Shown here piece after piece: positions 19,107 through 28,286 of a stretch of 64,000 nucleotides of DNA. Under the pieces are notes generated by a model that saw nothing but the letters and a program-made list of their open reading frames with translations, was not told the origin of the DNA and made no database searches. This stretch comes from Luteolibacter arcticus (GTDB taxonomy: Bacteria > Verrucomicrobiota > Verrucomicrobiia > Verrucomicrobiales > Akkermansiaceae). Each line of letters starts with the position of its first letter. The first letter of the stretch is position 1. The position numbers and the translations under genes were made by a program. The stretch spans positions 186,001 through 250,000 of the forward strand of contig NZ_JAPDDT010000002.1 in NCBI RefSeq assembly GCF_025950235.1. The letters run 5' to 3'.

Positions 19107-19343
19107 GCTAAGCCCCGATGCCCGTCCCGCAAGGGGCAGGAGGCGATCGATGGATGAGATTCTCCCATGTCGCCCATGCGTCCCAGCCGCGAACTCCTCG
19201 AGATGGCGATGCGATTCGCAGGAGCCGAGAGCTAGGCGTCTTGGGCCGGCCCGCAGCGGGCGGCCTCGGCGCGGGAAGTGCTTCGCGATTGTAAAATATT
19301 CGCAGTTATGACCTTATCGACTTTAACCTGATCCGTCGCCTTC

Positions 19344-20426
19344 ATGCTTCGCTCTTGCCTGATCCTCTTGCTGCTCGTTCCTCTCCCCGCCTTCGCGGAG
19401 GTGGACTTCGTCGCCGATTTCGAAGCAGGCAGCCAATGGTTCACCGAGCCATGGTCAGCCGCGGCCCGCACGGAGATGGAGGCGTTTCTCGAGGACGTCG
19501 GCCCGCTATTCGACTCCGAGGCCACGGTGCGGGTGCGCATCACCGATGACGAGGACGTCGCCTATGCCTCCGCCTTCAGCACGTGGCACGAACGGATCCC
19601 CCACGAGACGACCGGGGGTGAAATCTTCGCACCGGCCCCCTGGATGATCATGGTGAAAGGAGTCCACAAGCCGGCAATGACCTCCGATGTCACGCTGAAC
19701 TGGAACCTCAATGTTGCCGCCCTCTATGCCGGCAATTCGGCCGACTTGATCGCCAATATCCGCGGCCTCGGACGGCATGAGATGCACCATGCCTTCGGCG
19801 CTTCTACCACTCTCTATCTCGAAAGCGGGGTGTACGACCCGCGCGGCAAACTGATCAATGCGAGTCTGATGGATACGCTCGTCCGCGATCAGGACGGCAA
19901 TACCTTGCTTGGAACGTACAACGTCGTGAGCGGTGCCTACCTCGTCAAATCCTTCACCCTGGCAGGGGACTGGCAGTTGGCTCCCTACCTCACCGGTCTC
20001 TATTTTCAAGCCCGCGACCGGCAAGGCAGGATGGTGCCGATGGCTCCCATCAGCGGGAGCAACTACATCGACTTCAGCCACATCAAGGGCATCTCGTACG
20101 TGAACGATCACCCGACCTGGAGCACCTACGTCGATACCGATCTCAATTTCCTCCGCGCGCTCGGCTATCCACTGGCCATCGACTCCCCCCTGCTCCAGCA
20201 AACGGTGCCGGTCACGGGCTACACCTTCACAGCCAACCAGGCTTCGCTGACCTTCAACACGGTCATCGGCCGCCACTACCGGCTCGCCACCTCGACCGAT
20301 CTCAGTCACTGGAGCGTGCTCCCGGTCGGGAAGCCTGGCACCGGCGCATCGGTGGGTTTGACTTCTCCCATCAATCGCTCGACGGATCCACGGCGATTCT
20401 TCCAAGTGGTGGAGATCGCCGAGTAA
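19344..20426 (+). CDS. Secreted putative zinc metalloprotease (HEMHH)
   Basis: This 360-residue protein has a signal peptide (MLRSCLILLLLVPLPAFA). A zinc-type motif HEMHHAFG occurs at 145-152, inside GLGRHEMHHAFG, so His145, Glu146 and His149 fit HExxH. The region around FSHIKGISYVNDHPTW may supply the third ligand, but this is not certain. The C-terminal 60 residues (YRLATSTDLSHWSVL to FFQVVEIAE) are the beta module shared with other secreted proteins in this window. It is probably an exported peptidase or a family member of unknown substrate. The 237-bp gap upstream holds an AT-rich patch near 19290-19320 that may contain the promoter. Confidence 0.7.
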   Translation: MLRSCLILLLLVPLPAFAEVDFVADFEAGSQWFTEPWSAAARTEMEAFLEDVGPLFDSEATVRVRITDDEDVAYASAFSTWHERIPHETTGGEIFAPAPWMIMVKGVHKPAMTSDVTLNWNLNVAALYAGNSADLIANIRGLGRHEMHHAFGASTTLYLESGVYDPRGKLINASLMDTLVRDQDGNTLLGTYNVVSGAYLVKSFTLAGDWQLAPYLTGLYFQARDRQGRMVPMAPISGSNYIDFSHIKGISYVNDHPTWSTYVDTDLNFLRALGYPLAIDSPLLQQTVPVTGYTFTANQASLTFNTVIGRHYRLATSTDLSHWSVLPVGKPGTGASVGLTSPINRSTDPRRFFQVVEIAE

Positions 20427-21686
20427 TCACCTCGCCGGCATCGGCGCGCCCCGCTGCACGCGGGAAGCCTCCGCGAGAAAGGCGAGCCGGTGGCCCGCCA
20501 AGCCATCCAGCCCAGGCGGCAGTGCCTGCGGACCTTGGAACAGGCGGTCGAGCGAATCGACGATGCCGTAGTCGCCGCCGCCATGGCCGGCATAGCCTTC
20601 GTCGGCGTTCTTCACGATTTCCACAGGCTCGATCCGCCCATCGTCGTGATGCCGCAGCCACAGCTCTGGCGATCCCGCTTCGTGGTACGGGAGGCCGCCT
20701 TTCAGCGACGCCTTCGTGCCGTAGATCTCGATCGCGCGACCGAAGTCGAAGGCGGTCATCGTGTGGGTCATGGTGATGCCATTCTCCATCACGCAGGCGA
20801 GCACCTGGTGGTCCACGACGTCGTTGTCGCAGCGGTAGGCGCAGCGGCCCCAGGGCGAGGTGCGCAGGAAGTCGAGGATCGTCTCATCATCGGCCCCATC
20901 CGCGCCATCCATGACCATGCCGAGCCAGCGGCGCTTGTCGGTGAGGTAGCGGTGGCTGTCGTAGAGGCAGTCTTTCGCCACCGGGCAGCCGTCGGTGCAG
21001 CGTGCCGGTGCTCCGGCCGGCGCATTCTCCTCGCGGAACCAAGTACGATCCCCATAGGAGGAAAGCGATGCCGCGGGCGAATCGCCGAGCCAGCAGAGGA
21101 GGTCCGCATCATGGGAGCACTTCGCCACGATCATCGGCGTCGAGCCCCGCGAGCTGCGCCAATGGCCTCGGACGAACGAATGCGCCTGATGGAACGGCTC
21201 CACGCCCTCATGGGTGCGCACCGAGATCACCCGGCCAAGACGACCACTCTCGATCTCCCGCTTCACCGTGGAGTAAAAGGGCGTGTAGCGCAGCACGAAG
21301 CACAATGCCACCCGCCGCCCCAACTCGCGGGCGCGGCGATCGATCGCCTCGCAGCGTTCCAGCGACTCCGCCGCAGGTTTCTCTAACAACACATCGTAGC
21401 CCGCCTCCAGCGCCGCCATCGCGTGGCCGAAGTGCTGCGAATCCTGGGTGGCGATGATCAGCACGTCCGCCTGCTTGCCGCCGGTGAAAAGTGCTTCCGC
21501 CGAGCCGAACGTCTTCACCGCCCCTTCCGGTGCCAGCGCCGCCACGGCCTCGCGCCGCACCGCCACCGGATCAGCAGCGGCCGTGAGGCGGTAGCGCTCA
21601 CCGAATGACGCGGCAATCTTTGCATAGGTCCGGCCGCGCGAACCGCAGCCGAGTACGGCGATGGACAGGGAAGAGGACACGGGCAA
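20427..21686 (-). CDS. Gfo/Idh/MocA family oxidoreductase
   Basis: This 419-residue protein has an N-terminal Rossmann fold with the NAD(P)-binding motif VLGCGSRGRTYAK (10-22) and the family signature EKPAAES (about 100). A C-terminal alpha/beta domain carries a Cys cluster CTDGCPVAKDC that may bind a metal or be structural. Members oxidise or reduce sugars, inositols and their derivatives, or act in glycan processing. No cytoplasmic sugar operon accompanies it, so the substrate is open. It stands alone and converges on the secreted HEMHH protein gene. Confidence 0.9.
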   Translation of the reverse strand: MPVSSSLSIAVLGCGSRGRTYAKIAASFGERYRLTAAADPVAVRREAVAALAPEGAVKTFGSAEALFTGGKQADVLIIATQDSQHFGHAMAALEAGYDVLLEKPAAESLERCEAIDRRARELGRRVALCFVLRYTPFYSTVKREIESGRLGRVISVRTHEGVEPFHQAHSFVRGHWRSSRGSTPMIVAKCSHDADLLCWLGDSPAASLSSYGDRTWFREENAPAGAPARCTDGCPVAKDCLYDSHRYLTDKRRWLGMVMDGADGADDETILDFLRTSPWGRCAYRCDNDVVDHQVLACVMENGITMTHTMTAFDFGRAIEIYGTKASLKGGLPYHEAGSPELWLRHHDDGRIEPVEIVKNADEGYAGHGGGDYGIVDSLDRLFQGPQALPPGLDGLAGHRLAFLAEASRVQRGAPMPAR

Positions 21687-21823
21687 AGGCTTATGCTCAG
21701 CCAGCGGTCACCGTCCAGCCGACGTCTTCTGGGAACGACGGTTTTTCCACGGATCAAAGGCCCTTTCCGGAAGGGTTCCCGGAATGATTTTGACCACTTT
21801 TCTGACCAGAGTAATGTGGTCCC

Positions 21824-22078
21824 ATGAACGTCCGCCAGATCAGCATCAGCGAGTTCAAGGCGCACTGCACTGAGGAGATCCGCGAGGTGGAGAAGGGCGA
21901 CCTCGTTCTGGAACTCACCCGGCACGGGAAAACCGTCGCCATGGTCCTGCCGCCGTCTGCCGCACCGTCCGCGCCCACGCTGGAGGACTGGGTGGGCAGC
22001 GGTAGGGGAACCGTCACGTTCGCCCCTGGCTACGACCCCGCAGCCTCGGCCTTCGATCCCGGGGACTGGGAAAGTTGA
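21824..22078 (+). CDS. Phd/YefM-type antitoxin, apparently solitary
   Basis: This 84-residue protein has the Phd/YefM N-terminal fold: MNVRQISISEFKAHCTEEI, then VEKGDLVLELTRHGKTVAMVLP. In type II modules this part binds operator DNA, and the C-terminal tail (LEDWVGSGRG onward) neutralises the toxin. A PIN-domain toxin would normally follow at once. After the stop only TTGAAGCTGCGT (Leu/Met-Lys-Leu-Arg) can be read before the convergent helicase gene ends at 22096. The toxin is therefore missing, or the protein acts as a stand-alone regulator. Confidence 0.8.
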   Translation: MNVRQISISEFKAHCTEEIREVEKGDLVLELTRHGKTVAMVLPPSAAPSAPTLEDWVGSGRGTVTFAPGYDPAASAFDPGDWES

Positions 22079-22095
22079 AGCTGCGTCATGGACTG

Positions 22096-24645
22096 TTAAC
22101 CCAGCGGCGCGAGCAGCGCCGACAGCGTTCCCTCGTCCGGCGCGGCGGCGCGGGCGGCGTCGGAGAGGAGGCTGTCGGCGAGCTGGCTTTTCTTGGCCTG
22201 GAGCTGGTGGATGCGTTCCTCGACGGTGCCTTGGCAGATGAGCTTGTGGACGAAGACCGGTTGGGTCTGGCCGATGCGGTAGGCGCGGTCGGTGGCCTGG
22301 GCTTCGGCGGCGGGGTTCCACCAGGGGTCGTAGTGGATCACGGTGTCGGCGGCGGTGAGGTTGAGGCCGGTGCCTCCGGCCTTGAGCGAGATCAGGAAGA
22401 CGGGGAAGCTGCCGCCCTGGAAGCGCTCGACGAGTTCGCCGCGGTTCTTCGATTCGCCGGTGAGCTTCAAGTACGGCGTCTTTCGTAGTTGGAGGAGCTG
22501 CTCGATCAGTTCGAGCATCGAGGTGAACTGCGAGAAGATGAGAATGCGGCGGCCTTCCTCGATGAGGGTGTCGAGCAACTCCGCGAGGTAGTCGAGCTTG
22601 GCGGAGCCCGCGGAGTCGGCCTCGAGTTTCGATTCGCCTTCGAACTTCAGCAGCTTCGGCTCGCAGCAGATCTGGCGGAGCTTGAGGAGGGCCTCGAGGA
22701 AGACCATGCGCGAGCCTTCGAGACCCTTGATGGCGATCGATTGCCGGACGCGCTTGTCCATGGTGGCGCGGACGGTTTCGTAGAGGTCCTTCTGCGCGGT
22801 ATTCAGCTCGACCGGGTGGATGAGGATGGTCTTCGGCGGGAGCTCCTTGGCGACCTCGGTCTTGTTGCGGCGCAGGATGAGGGGCGCGACACGGGTCTTG
22901 AGGGCGAGGCGGCGGTCTTCGTCGCCGTCCTTCTCGATCGGGTTGCGGAAGCGCCGGTTGAACTCCTCCTGGCCGCCGAGGAAGCCGGGCATGAGGAACT
23001 TCATCAGGCTCCACAGCTCGCCGAGGTGGTTCTCGACCGGCGTGCCGGAAAGGCAGAGCCGGTGGCGGGCATCGAGCTGGCAGGCGGCTTGCGCGACCTT
23101 GGACGTCGGGTTCTTCACATACTGCGCCTCATCGAGCACGGCGAGGTGGAAGGTGTGGCTCTTCAGAGCGTCGATGTCGCGTTGGACGAGCGCATAGGAG
23201 GTGAGGACGAGGTCGGCGTAGGGGATGGAGCGGAAGTACTTTTTCCGCTGTGGGCCATCGAGCATCAGGATGCGCAGCGAGGGCGCAAATTTGTTCGCCT
23301 CGGCACGCCAGTTCGGCACCACGCTGGTCGGCGCGACGACGAGCGTGGGCTTGCCCTGCGAGCGGCCGCTCTCCTTCTCGGCGAGGATGTGGGTGATCGT
23401 TTGCAGCGTTTTGCCAAGGCCCATGTCATCGGCCAGAATGCCGTGCAGCTCGTGGCGGGCGAGGAACTGCATCCAGTGGAAGCCCGCCATCTGGTACTCG
23501 CGCAGCTCGGCCTTGATGCCGCCGGGCTGGGGCATCTTCTCGATGCCGGAAAAGCTGGTGAGCTTGGTGGCGAGCTCGGCGAGACGTTCGGGAGCCTGGA
23601 TGCCGAGTTCATCCGACGTCGCGATGGCTGCGGCGTCGAGCGGGTGAAGCTTGAGCTTCGAGCCCTTGAAGCGCCGCGGGTCGATCAATGCGGCGAATTG
23701 CTTGAGGATGCGGCGGATCCGCGCTGCGGGCAGACGCAGCGCGCGGCCATCTTCCAAGTGATGGAGAAAGTGGCCATCGGCCGGAAACTCCAGCGTGGTC
23801 TCCATCGCACCGCGCTCTAACAACTGCGCGAGGATCGGCAGGAGGTCGAGCTGCTTGCCCGCGACGTCGAAGCCGACGGAAAGGTGGAACCAACCGGTGC
23901 CATCGTCCTCAAGCTGATAGACGAAGTTCTCCGGATCCAGGTCGATGATCTCATGGCCGACCTCATCGGAGAAAGACACCGTCCAGCCGCTGCCTTCGAG
24001 GATGGGTCCGCCGGTGGCGCGCAGCCACGGCCAAAATTCAGCGAGCGCGCCGTGGCTGGGATTCGGAAACCACAAGCCGGCTTCCGCTGCGGAAGACGAC
24101 TTGCCCTTTCCCGCGAGGCCGAGGAGGAAGCGGAACTGGGAATGCCCGGCGAGACTGGCAAGGCCGGCCTGCTGGAGAGACAGGATCGCATTCATCTCCG
24201 CGGCGATGTCGCGACGGAGAACGAGCGGCCCTTGGGGTGTATCGAGCCGGTGCTCGCGCGGGCCAGGGATGCCACCGAGTGAAATACGATGTTCGCCGTA
24301 TATGGCGACCGGCCGGGCCACCACCCAGTCACCGGTGTCGGGAAACTTGAGGGCCTGGAGCAGCAGCCGGATGACCTTCGTTTCGGTCGCTTCACGGACC
24401 ACGTCGAGGTGGAAGGTCGGGGTGACTTCCAGATGAGGAAGATCGGCCGGATCGACGGGATTTCCGATCGCGCCGGGAAGCGTGACCTGGCTGCTGCGGA
24501 CCGGCCGGCCATCGAGCAGGCGCGACAGGTTCTTCGGCTTGCCCGCTTCCTCCAGCATCGCCGCGGCATGCGGGCAAAAGCTGCGGATCTCGCAGGAGCA
24601 GGTGCTCTCGAAGTCCCACTCGCCACCCGACGGCCACAGCACCAC
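22096..24645 (-). CDS. SWIM zinc finger / SNF2-family helicase
   Basis: From the GTG at 24645 there are 849 residues. A SWIM finger (CSC then FCPH, residues about 17-27) is followed by a bacterial SNF2-associated region. The ATPase core has DDMGLGKTLQT (Walker A), VLDEAQYVKN (DEAQ), LSGTPVEN and the C-terminal helicase motifs (SLKAGGTGLNLT, QATDRAYRIGQ). It is an ATP-dependent DNA translocase or remodeller of the HepA/RapA kind. The GTG lies at the edge of the SWIM domain. The same frame stays open for about 84 codons upstream, to the TGA of the preceding gene at 24898, with plausible family sequence (HPFFDDTLW) but no ATG, GTG or TTG. The true N-terminus is therefore uncertain. Confidence 0.88.
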   Translation of the reverse strand: MVLWPSGGEWDFESTCSCEIRSFCPHAAAMLEEAGKPKNLSRLLDGRPVRSSQVTLPGAIGNPVDPADLPHLEVTPTFHLDVVREATETKVIRLLLQALKFPDTGDWVVARPVAIYGEHRISLGGIPGPREHRLDTPQGPLVLRRDIAAEMNAILSLQQAGLASLAGHSQFRFLLGLAGKGKSSSAAEAGLWFPNPSHGALAEFWPWLRATGGPILEGSGWTVSFSDEVGHEIIDLDPENFVYQLEDDGTGWFHLSVGFDVAGKQLDLLPILAQLLERGAMETTLEFPADGHFLHHLEDGRALRLPAARIRRILKQFAALIDPRRFKGSKLKLHPLDAAAIATSDELGIQAPERLAELATKLTSFSGIEKMPQPGGIKAELREYQMAGFHWMQFLARHELHGILADDMGLGKTLQTITHILAEKESGRSQGKPTLVVAPTSVVPNWRAEANKFAPSLRILMLDGPQRKKYFRSIPYADLVLTSYALVQRDIDALKSHTFHLAVLDEAQYVKNPTSKVAQAACQLDARHRLCLSGTPVENHLGELWSLMKFLMPGFLGGQEEFNRRFRNPIEKDGDEDRRLALKTRVAPLILRRNKTEVAKELPPKTILIHPVELNTAQKDLYETVRATMDKRVRQSIAIKGLEGSRMVFLEALLKLRQICCEPKLLKFEGESKLEADSAGSAKLDYLAELLDTLIEEGRRILIFSQFTSMLELIEQLLQLRKTPYLKLTGESKNRGELVERFQGGSFPVFLISLKAGGTGLNLTAADTVIHYDPWWNPAAEAQATDRAYRIGQTQPVFVHKLICQGTVEERIHQLQAKKSQLADSLLSDAARAAAPDEGTLSALLAPLG

Positions 24646-24897
24646 CTCACAGCGCTCGCCGCCGACCTCGGCGCGGAGGGTGAAATTGTCCTCATCCGGC
24701 CACTCGCCGTGGAGTTCGCGGACCTTCGCCCGCAGGCGCTGGCCGGCTTGCAGGCAATCGTCATCGAAGCGCTCGTGCCAGAGTGTGTCGTCGAAGAACG
24801 GGTGGATGTCGGGCGGCGTATTCAGGTGAGCGCGGAGAGTCAGGGAAAGAGCCGCGACTTGGCAAGCGGTGCCTCCATTGCGCGCGGCGTTCTCCGG

Positions 24898-25263
24898 TCA
24901 CCGCCTGGCGTATTGCTCCGCTAGGGTCTTGGCCACCCGCCGGATAAGCTCGTAGGGAATCGGCTGGTCGAAGGGAAACTTCAGGTTGTTTTTCGGCCCG
25001 AGGTAGGGCGCGAGTTCCCGTTGCAGGGCCTCATCGCCATTCACCGGCGGGTAGATGCCGAGGTGCTTCTTGAAGGCCGCGAAATAGAAGAAGATACGCT
25101 CCACCTTGAAGGCGGGCATCTGGTAGCCGATGGTTTCGGTCGCTTCGGGGACCTCTTCTTTAACGATCCCGCGGACCGTTTCGAGAATCTCACGAATCTC
25201 GGGCGATCGCCCCGCAAGATACGCATCGATCGTTGCGGCGGCCGGTTCTTTGCTCATCGCCAC
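24898..25263 (-). CDS. DUF1801 (YdhG-like) protein
   Basis: This 121-residue protein has the compact DUF1801 fold: IDAYLAGRSPEIREILETVR, the segment TETIGYQMPAFKV, and the Phe/Tyr-rich strand FFYFAAFKKHLGIYP, ending LAEQYARR. The family is widespread, cytoplasmic and lacks an assigned reaction; relatives include iron-chaperone-like proteins. Starts at residue 1 or 3 are possible. The gene lies immediately upstream of the SNF2 helicase frame and downstream of rsgA, all on the minus strand. Confidence 0.85.
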   Translation of the reverse strand: MAMSKEPAAATIDAYLAGRSPEIREILETVRGIVKEEVPEATETIGYQMPAFKVERIFFYFAAFKKHLGIYPPVNGDEALQRELAPYLGPKNNLKFPFDQPIPYELIRRVAKTLAEQYARR

Positions 25264-25281
25264 GTCACGGTTTCACAGAAA

Positions 25282-26403
25282 TCACCCCCGCCACTCGCCG
25301 CGCTCGTCATTCTCGAGCTGGATGCGGTCTTCCAGATTGCGGGCCTTCACGCGGTGGCTGCGTTTGGCCCAGCGCTCCACGGTCATCTGGCGTTTCTTGA
25401 TCTGGTGGCGCAGCTTTTCGATCTCATCGTCGAGGCGGAGAAAGCTTTCGAGGCGTTGGAGATCGACCGTGCCGGCTTCGACCGCGGCGCGGATCGCGCA
25501 GCCCTTGTCGTTGCCGTGCTTGCAGTCGGCGAAGCGGCACTCCTGCGCCATTGCCTCGACGTCGGCGAAGCTGTCGCGGAGCGTCTTCTCATCCGTCCAC
25601 ATCTGGATCTCCCGCATGCCGGGATTGTCGATCAGCATGCCGCCGTCGGGCAGCGGGACGAGTTCGCGCGAGGTGGTGGTGTGGCGGCCCTTGCCGGTCA
25701 CTTCGTTGACCTCGCTGGTCCACTGCCACTCCTCGCCATAGAGCTGGTTGACCATCGTCGATTTACCGACGCCGGACGAACCTACGACGCACATCGTAAT
25801 TCCGTCCTTGAGATAGGACTGGAGGACTTCGAGCCCCTCGCCATTCAGCGCGCTGGTGACGTGCACGTCGGCCTCCGGGCACAGCGCTCGCAGCTCGGCG
25901 GCGCAGGCTTCGTTGTGTTCGGCGGGGAAAAGGTCGGACTTGTTCACCAGCACTACCGCCTTCGCACCGCTGCGGCCGATCAGCGCGAAGTAGCGCTCCA
26001 TCCGCCGCGGATTGTGGTCGGCACCGGAGTCGGTGACCACGGCGACGACATCGACATTCGCGCCGATGACCTGTTCCTCGACGGTCTTCCCGGGCATCTT
26101 GCGGGAGAAGCACGAGCGGCGCGGCAGGTGGGCGCGGATCACGTGGTCCTCGTTCTCCCCACCCAGCTCGACGGCGACCCAATCGCCCACCGCGGGCAGG
26201 TCGGCATCGGAGACGGCGTCATGCCAGACCTTGCCGGAGAGCACGCAATCGATCTCCTCCACGTCTTCCGCATCCTCGGCGACGAAGGCGGAGTAGTTGA
26301 TGGTCGTCTCGCGAATCAAGCGCGCGGGTACCCACCCCTTCGCCCGGTAGGGGGCGAAGGCGGCGTCGAATTTTTCATCCCATCCGAGCTCGGCGAGCGT
26401 CAT
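25282..26403 (-). CDS. rsgA: Ribosome small-subunit-dependent GTPase RsgA
   Basis: This gene encodes 373 residues from the ATG at 26403 (MTLAELGWDEKF); the open frame reaches 26466 but the extra residues do not look like the family. An N-terminal OB fold is followed by a circularly permuted GTPase: G4 NKSD comes before G1 GSSGVGKST and G3 DNPG. A C-terminal zinc finger has CRFADCKHGNDKGC. RsgA checks late maturation of the 30S subunit and hydrolyses GTP on binding it. It is the first gene of a short minus-strand run with the DUF1801 and helicase genes. Confidence 0.95.
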   Translation of the reverse strand: MTLAELGWDEKFDAAFAPYRAKGWVPARLIRETTINYSAFVAEDAEDVEEIDCVLSGKVWHDAVSDADLPAVGDWVAVELGGENEDHVIRAHLPRRSCFSRKMPGKTVEEQVIGANVDVVAVVTDSGADHNPRRMERYFALIGRSGAKAVVLVNKSDLFPAEHNEACAAELRALCPEADVHVTSALNGEGLEVLQSYLKDGITMCVVGSSGVGKSTMVNQLYGEEWQWTSEVNEVTGKGRHTTTSRELVPLPDGGMLIDNPGMREIQMWTDEKTLRDSFADVEAMAQECRFADCKHGNDKGCAIRAAVEAGTVDLQRLESFLRLDDEIEKLRHQIKKRQMTVERWAKRSHRVKARNLEDRIQLENDERGEWRG

Positions 26404-26464
26404 CCGGGCGGACGGTAAACGCCGGGGCGGGGCCTGTCGATGCCGGTTGGAAATGAGGGGAATC

Positions 26465-26567
26465 AACCGCGGATGACTCGGATGAACACGGATTCATGAA
26501 GAAGGCGAAATGGGCGGATCTCCGGCGATCTGGGCCTTCATCCGCGATATCCGCGTCATCCGCGGTT
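26465..26567. repeat. 103-bp inverted repeat with AACCGCGGATGAC ends
   Basis: AACCGCGGATGAC (from 26465) is repeated as its exact reverse complement GTCATCCGCGGTT (to 26567). The arms continue imperfectly with units of the type GCGGATATC and CGGATGAA. It fills the gap between rsgA and the LamB gene. The simple repeated GCGGAT units and the hairpin form suggest a dispersed intergenic element rather than a promoter. Confidence 0.6.
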
Positions 26568-26583
26568 CGTCCGTTTTCCCATC

Positions 26584-28218
26584 TCACCACCAGGATTCCA
26601 TCTGCACGCCCCAGCTCCAGCCCTCGGTATCGCGGGCATAGTCGGCACCGCCGACCCCCCCTTCCAGGCCATTCGCCCACATCGCGTAAGTGACGAAGGC
26701 GCGCAGCACCGGGCGGCTGAAGAACTCGTCCCCGAGCGAAACCTGCGGCGCCAGGGTGATCTTGCCCAGCGTGCCGCTGTGGCCACCGGCGGTGCCGGAG
26801 ACCCAGTCGACGCCGGGTTCGAGGGCGAGGCTGAAGTGCTCGTTGAAGTGCCAGATCGGCCGCACCCCGGCGGAGGCCCAGTGCTGGTAGGGGGCATTGT
26901 CGCCGAATTCGGTGTATTGATACACCAGCGCGCTGCCGATCGAGAAGCACTCGAAGGGCTTGATCACCCACTGGTCGGTCGCGCGCGCGCGCCACGATTC
27001 CTCGGGATCCGGGCGGATGAAGGTTCCGGCGGGACCGGTGAAATTCTCGAAGCCGGTGCTGAAGGTCTTGGCCGGTCCCGTGCCGACCTGCAGCGAGGTC
27101 TTGTGCAGGCTTTCCATGTCCAGGAAGTCCTCGCGGGTGCGGACCAGGCTCACCGAAAAACCATCGGAGTCGTCTGCCTGGACGCCGGTCGAATCCACGC
27201 CGGAATCCGCCATCGAATAGACGAAGCCGAGCTCGCCCTTTCCCCCGAAGAACGGCCAGTCGTACCAGCGGAAGTCGAAGTTGCTCTTGCTGAAGCCGGC
27301 GACATTAAGCGGATCGGACGTGGCGATGTCGCTGTAGATCGCGCTTTCCGCGCCATCGCCGATCCAAGCGAAGGCGAACTTGCCGGAGCCGAGCGGCACG
27401 TCCTCGATGCCCGCGCCGCCGCCGCTCATGTCCCAGAAGTAGAAGTCATTGATATGGATGTCGTGGCGCCGGTAGAAGCGGCTGCCCGCCCAGAACTTCG
27501 CCTCCGGCATGCCGGGGATGACGTTGGCGATCGAGCTCCACAACTCGGGCACGGAGAAGTCGGTATCGGCGGACGAGCCGTAGTTGTCGTAGGGATTGTA
27601 GAAGGCGAGCCGCAGGTTCAGGCGGGCCACCGGATCGTGGGTGGTGTCGCTATTCGGCCCGAGCAGGCCGGCGGGGAAGAAGGTCTTGGCAAAGGCGAGC
27701 TCCCCGTAGTTTTCGGCCTCGTTGCCCAGCCGGTACTTCGCCACGCCGGGAATGCCGAAGGCGCGCTGCGGGCCGCCCGCGTCCGAACGGCCATAGCCGG
27801 CGCGGAAGTAGCCGGTGATGTCGAGATAGCCTTCCAGCACCTGCTCGATCCGGGCGTCGAGCGCCGTCTCAGCATCCGGGCGGCGGGCGATGTCGCGGGT
27901 TTCGGTGTCTCCCTCGAATTGCTTGTCAGCCTGCCGCCGCCATTCACGGGCTTCGTTGGCCACGGCGGGGGCTTCCTGTTCCTGCGGCGTTGGGGGTTGC
28001 TCGGCAGCAGCTCGGCGTGGGGCGGGAGATGCGGCAGCCGGTGCGGGTTTTTCCTCCAGCTCCTCGATCCGCGATTCCAGCTTCTGAATGCGGGCCTCGT
28101 ACTCCTGCCGCATCGCTTGGATTTCCTTCCGGAGTGCTTCCGTCGCATCATCTTGGGAAAGCGCCGGGAGCGCCGAGATGAGCATCGCTCCGGTGAGGCA
28201 GGAAATGCGTTTTGCCAT
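26584..28218 (-). CDS. LamB-type carbohydrate porin
   Basis: This gene encodes 544 residues from MAKRISCLTGAMLISALPALS, a signal peptide; earlier Met codons at 28227 and 28260 are possible. A coiled-coil N-terminal segment (about 30-60) is followed by a Pro/Ala-rich linker. The outer-membrane barrel begins with ITGYFRAGYGRSD and contains the maltoporin-like segment FYRRHDIHINDFYFWDMSG, ending with a C-terminal Trp. LamB porins form trimers for sugars such as maltodextrins. The coiled coil could be a periplasmic spacer, as in other verrucomicrobial and proteobacterial porins. The LytTR regulator gene ends 68 bp upstream on the same strand and may control it. Confidence 0.9.
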   Translation of the reverse strand: MAKRISCLTGAMLISALPALSQDDATEALRKEIQAMRQEYEARIQKLESRIEELEEKPAPAAASPAPRRAAAEQPPTPQEQEAPAVANEAREWRRQADKQFEGDTETRDIARRPDAETALDARIEQVLEGYLDITGYFRAGYGRSDAGGPQRAFGIPGVAKYRLGNEAENYGELAFAKTFFPAGLLGPNSDTTHDPVARLNLRLAFYNPYDNYGSSADTDFSVPELWSSIANVIPGMPEAKFWAGSRFYRRHDIHINDFYFWDMSGGGAGIEDVPLGSGKFAFAWIGDGAESAIYSDIATSDPLNVAGFSKSNFDFRWYDWPFFGGKGELGFVYSMADSGVDSTGVQADDSDGFSVSLVRTREDFLDMESLHKTSLQVGTGPAKTFSTGFENFTGPAGTFIRPDPEESWRARATDQWVIKPFECFSIGSALVYQYTEFGDNAPYQHWASAGVRPIWHFNEHFSLALEPGVDWVSGTAGGHSGTLGKITLAPQVSLGDEFFSRPVLRAFVTYAMWANGLEGGVGGADYARDTEGWSWGVQMESWW

Positions 28219-28286
28219 CCGTAACATAAGCCCGGTATGCCGCAGGCGGGTCAAGTCCACGCTCGCTCATCGGCCTCAGGCCTGCG

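Noticed and set aside
22489-23820. 443-codon plus-strand frame opposite the SNF2 helicase
   Set aside because: The minus strand encodes all helicase motifs; the plus frame is a compositional shadow rich in Glu, Leu and Val.
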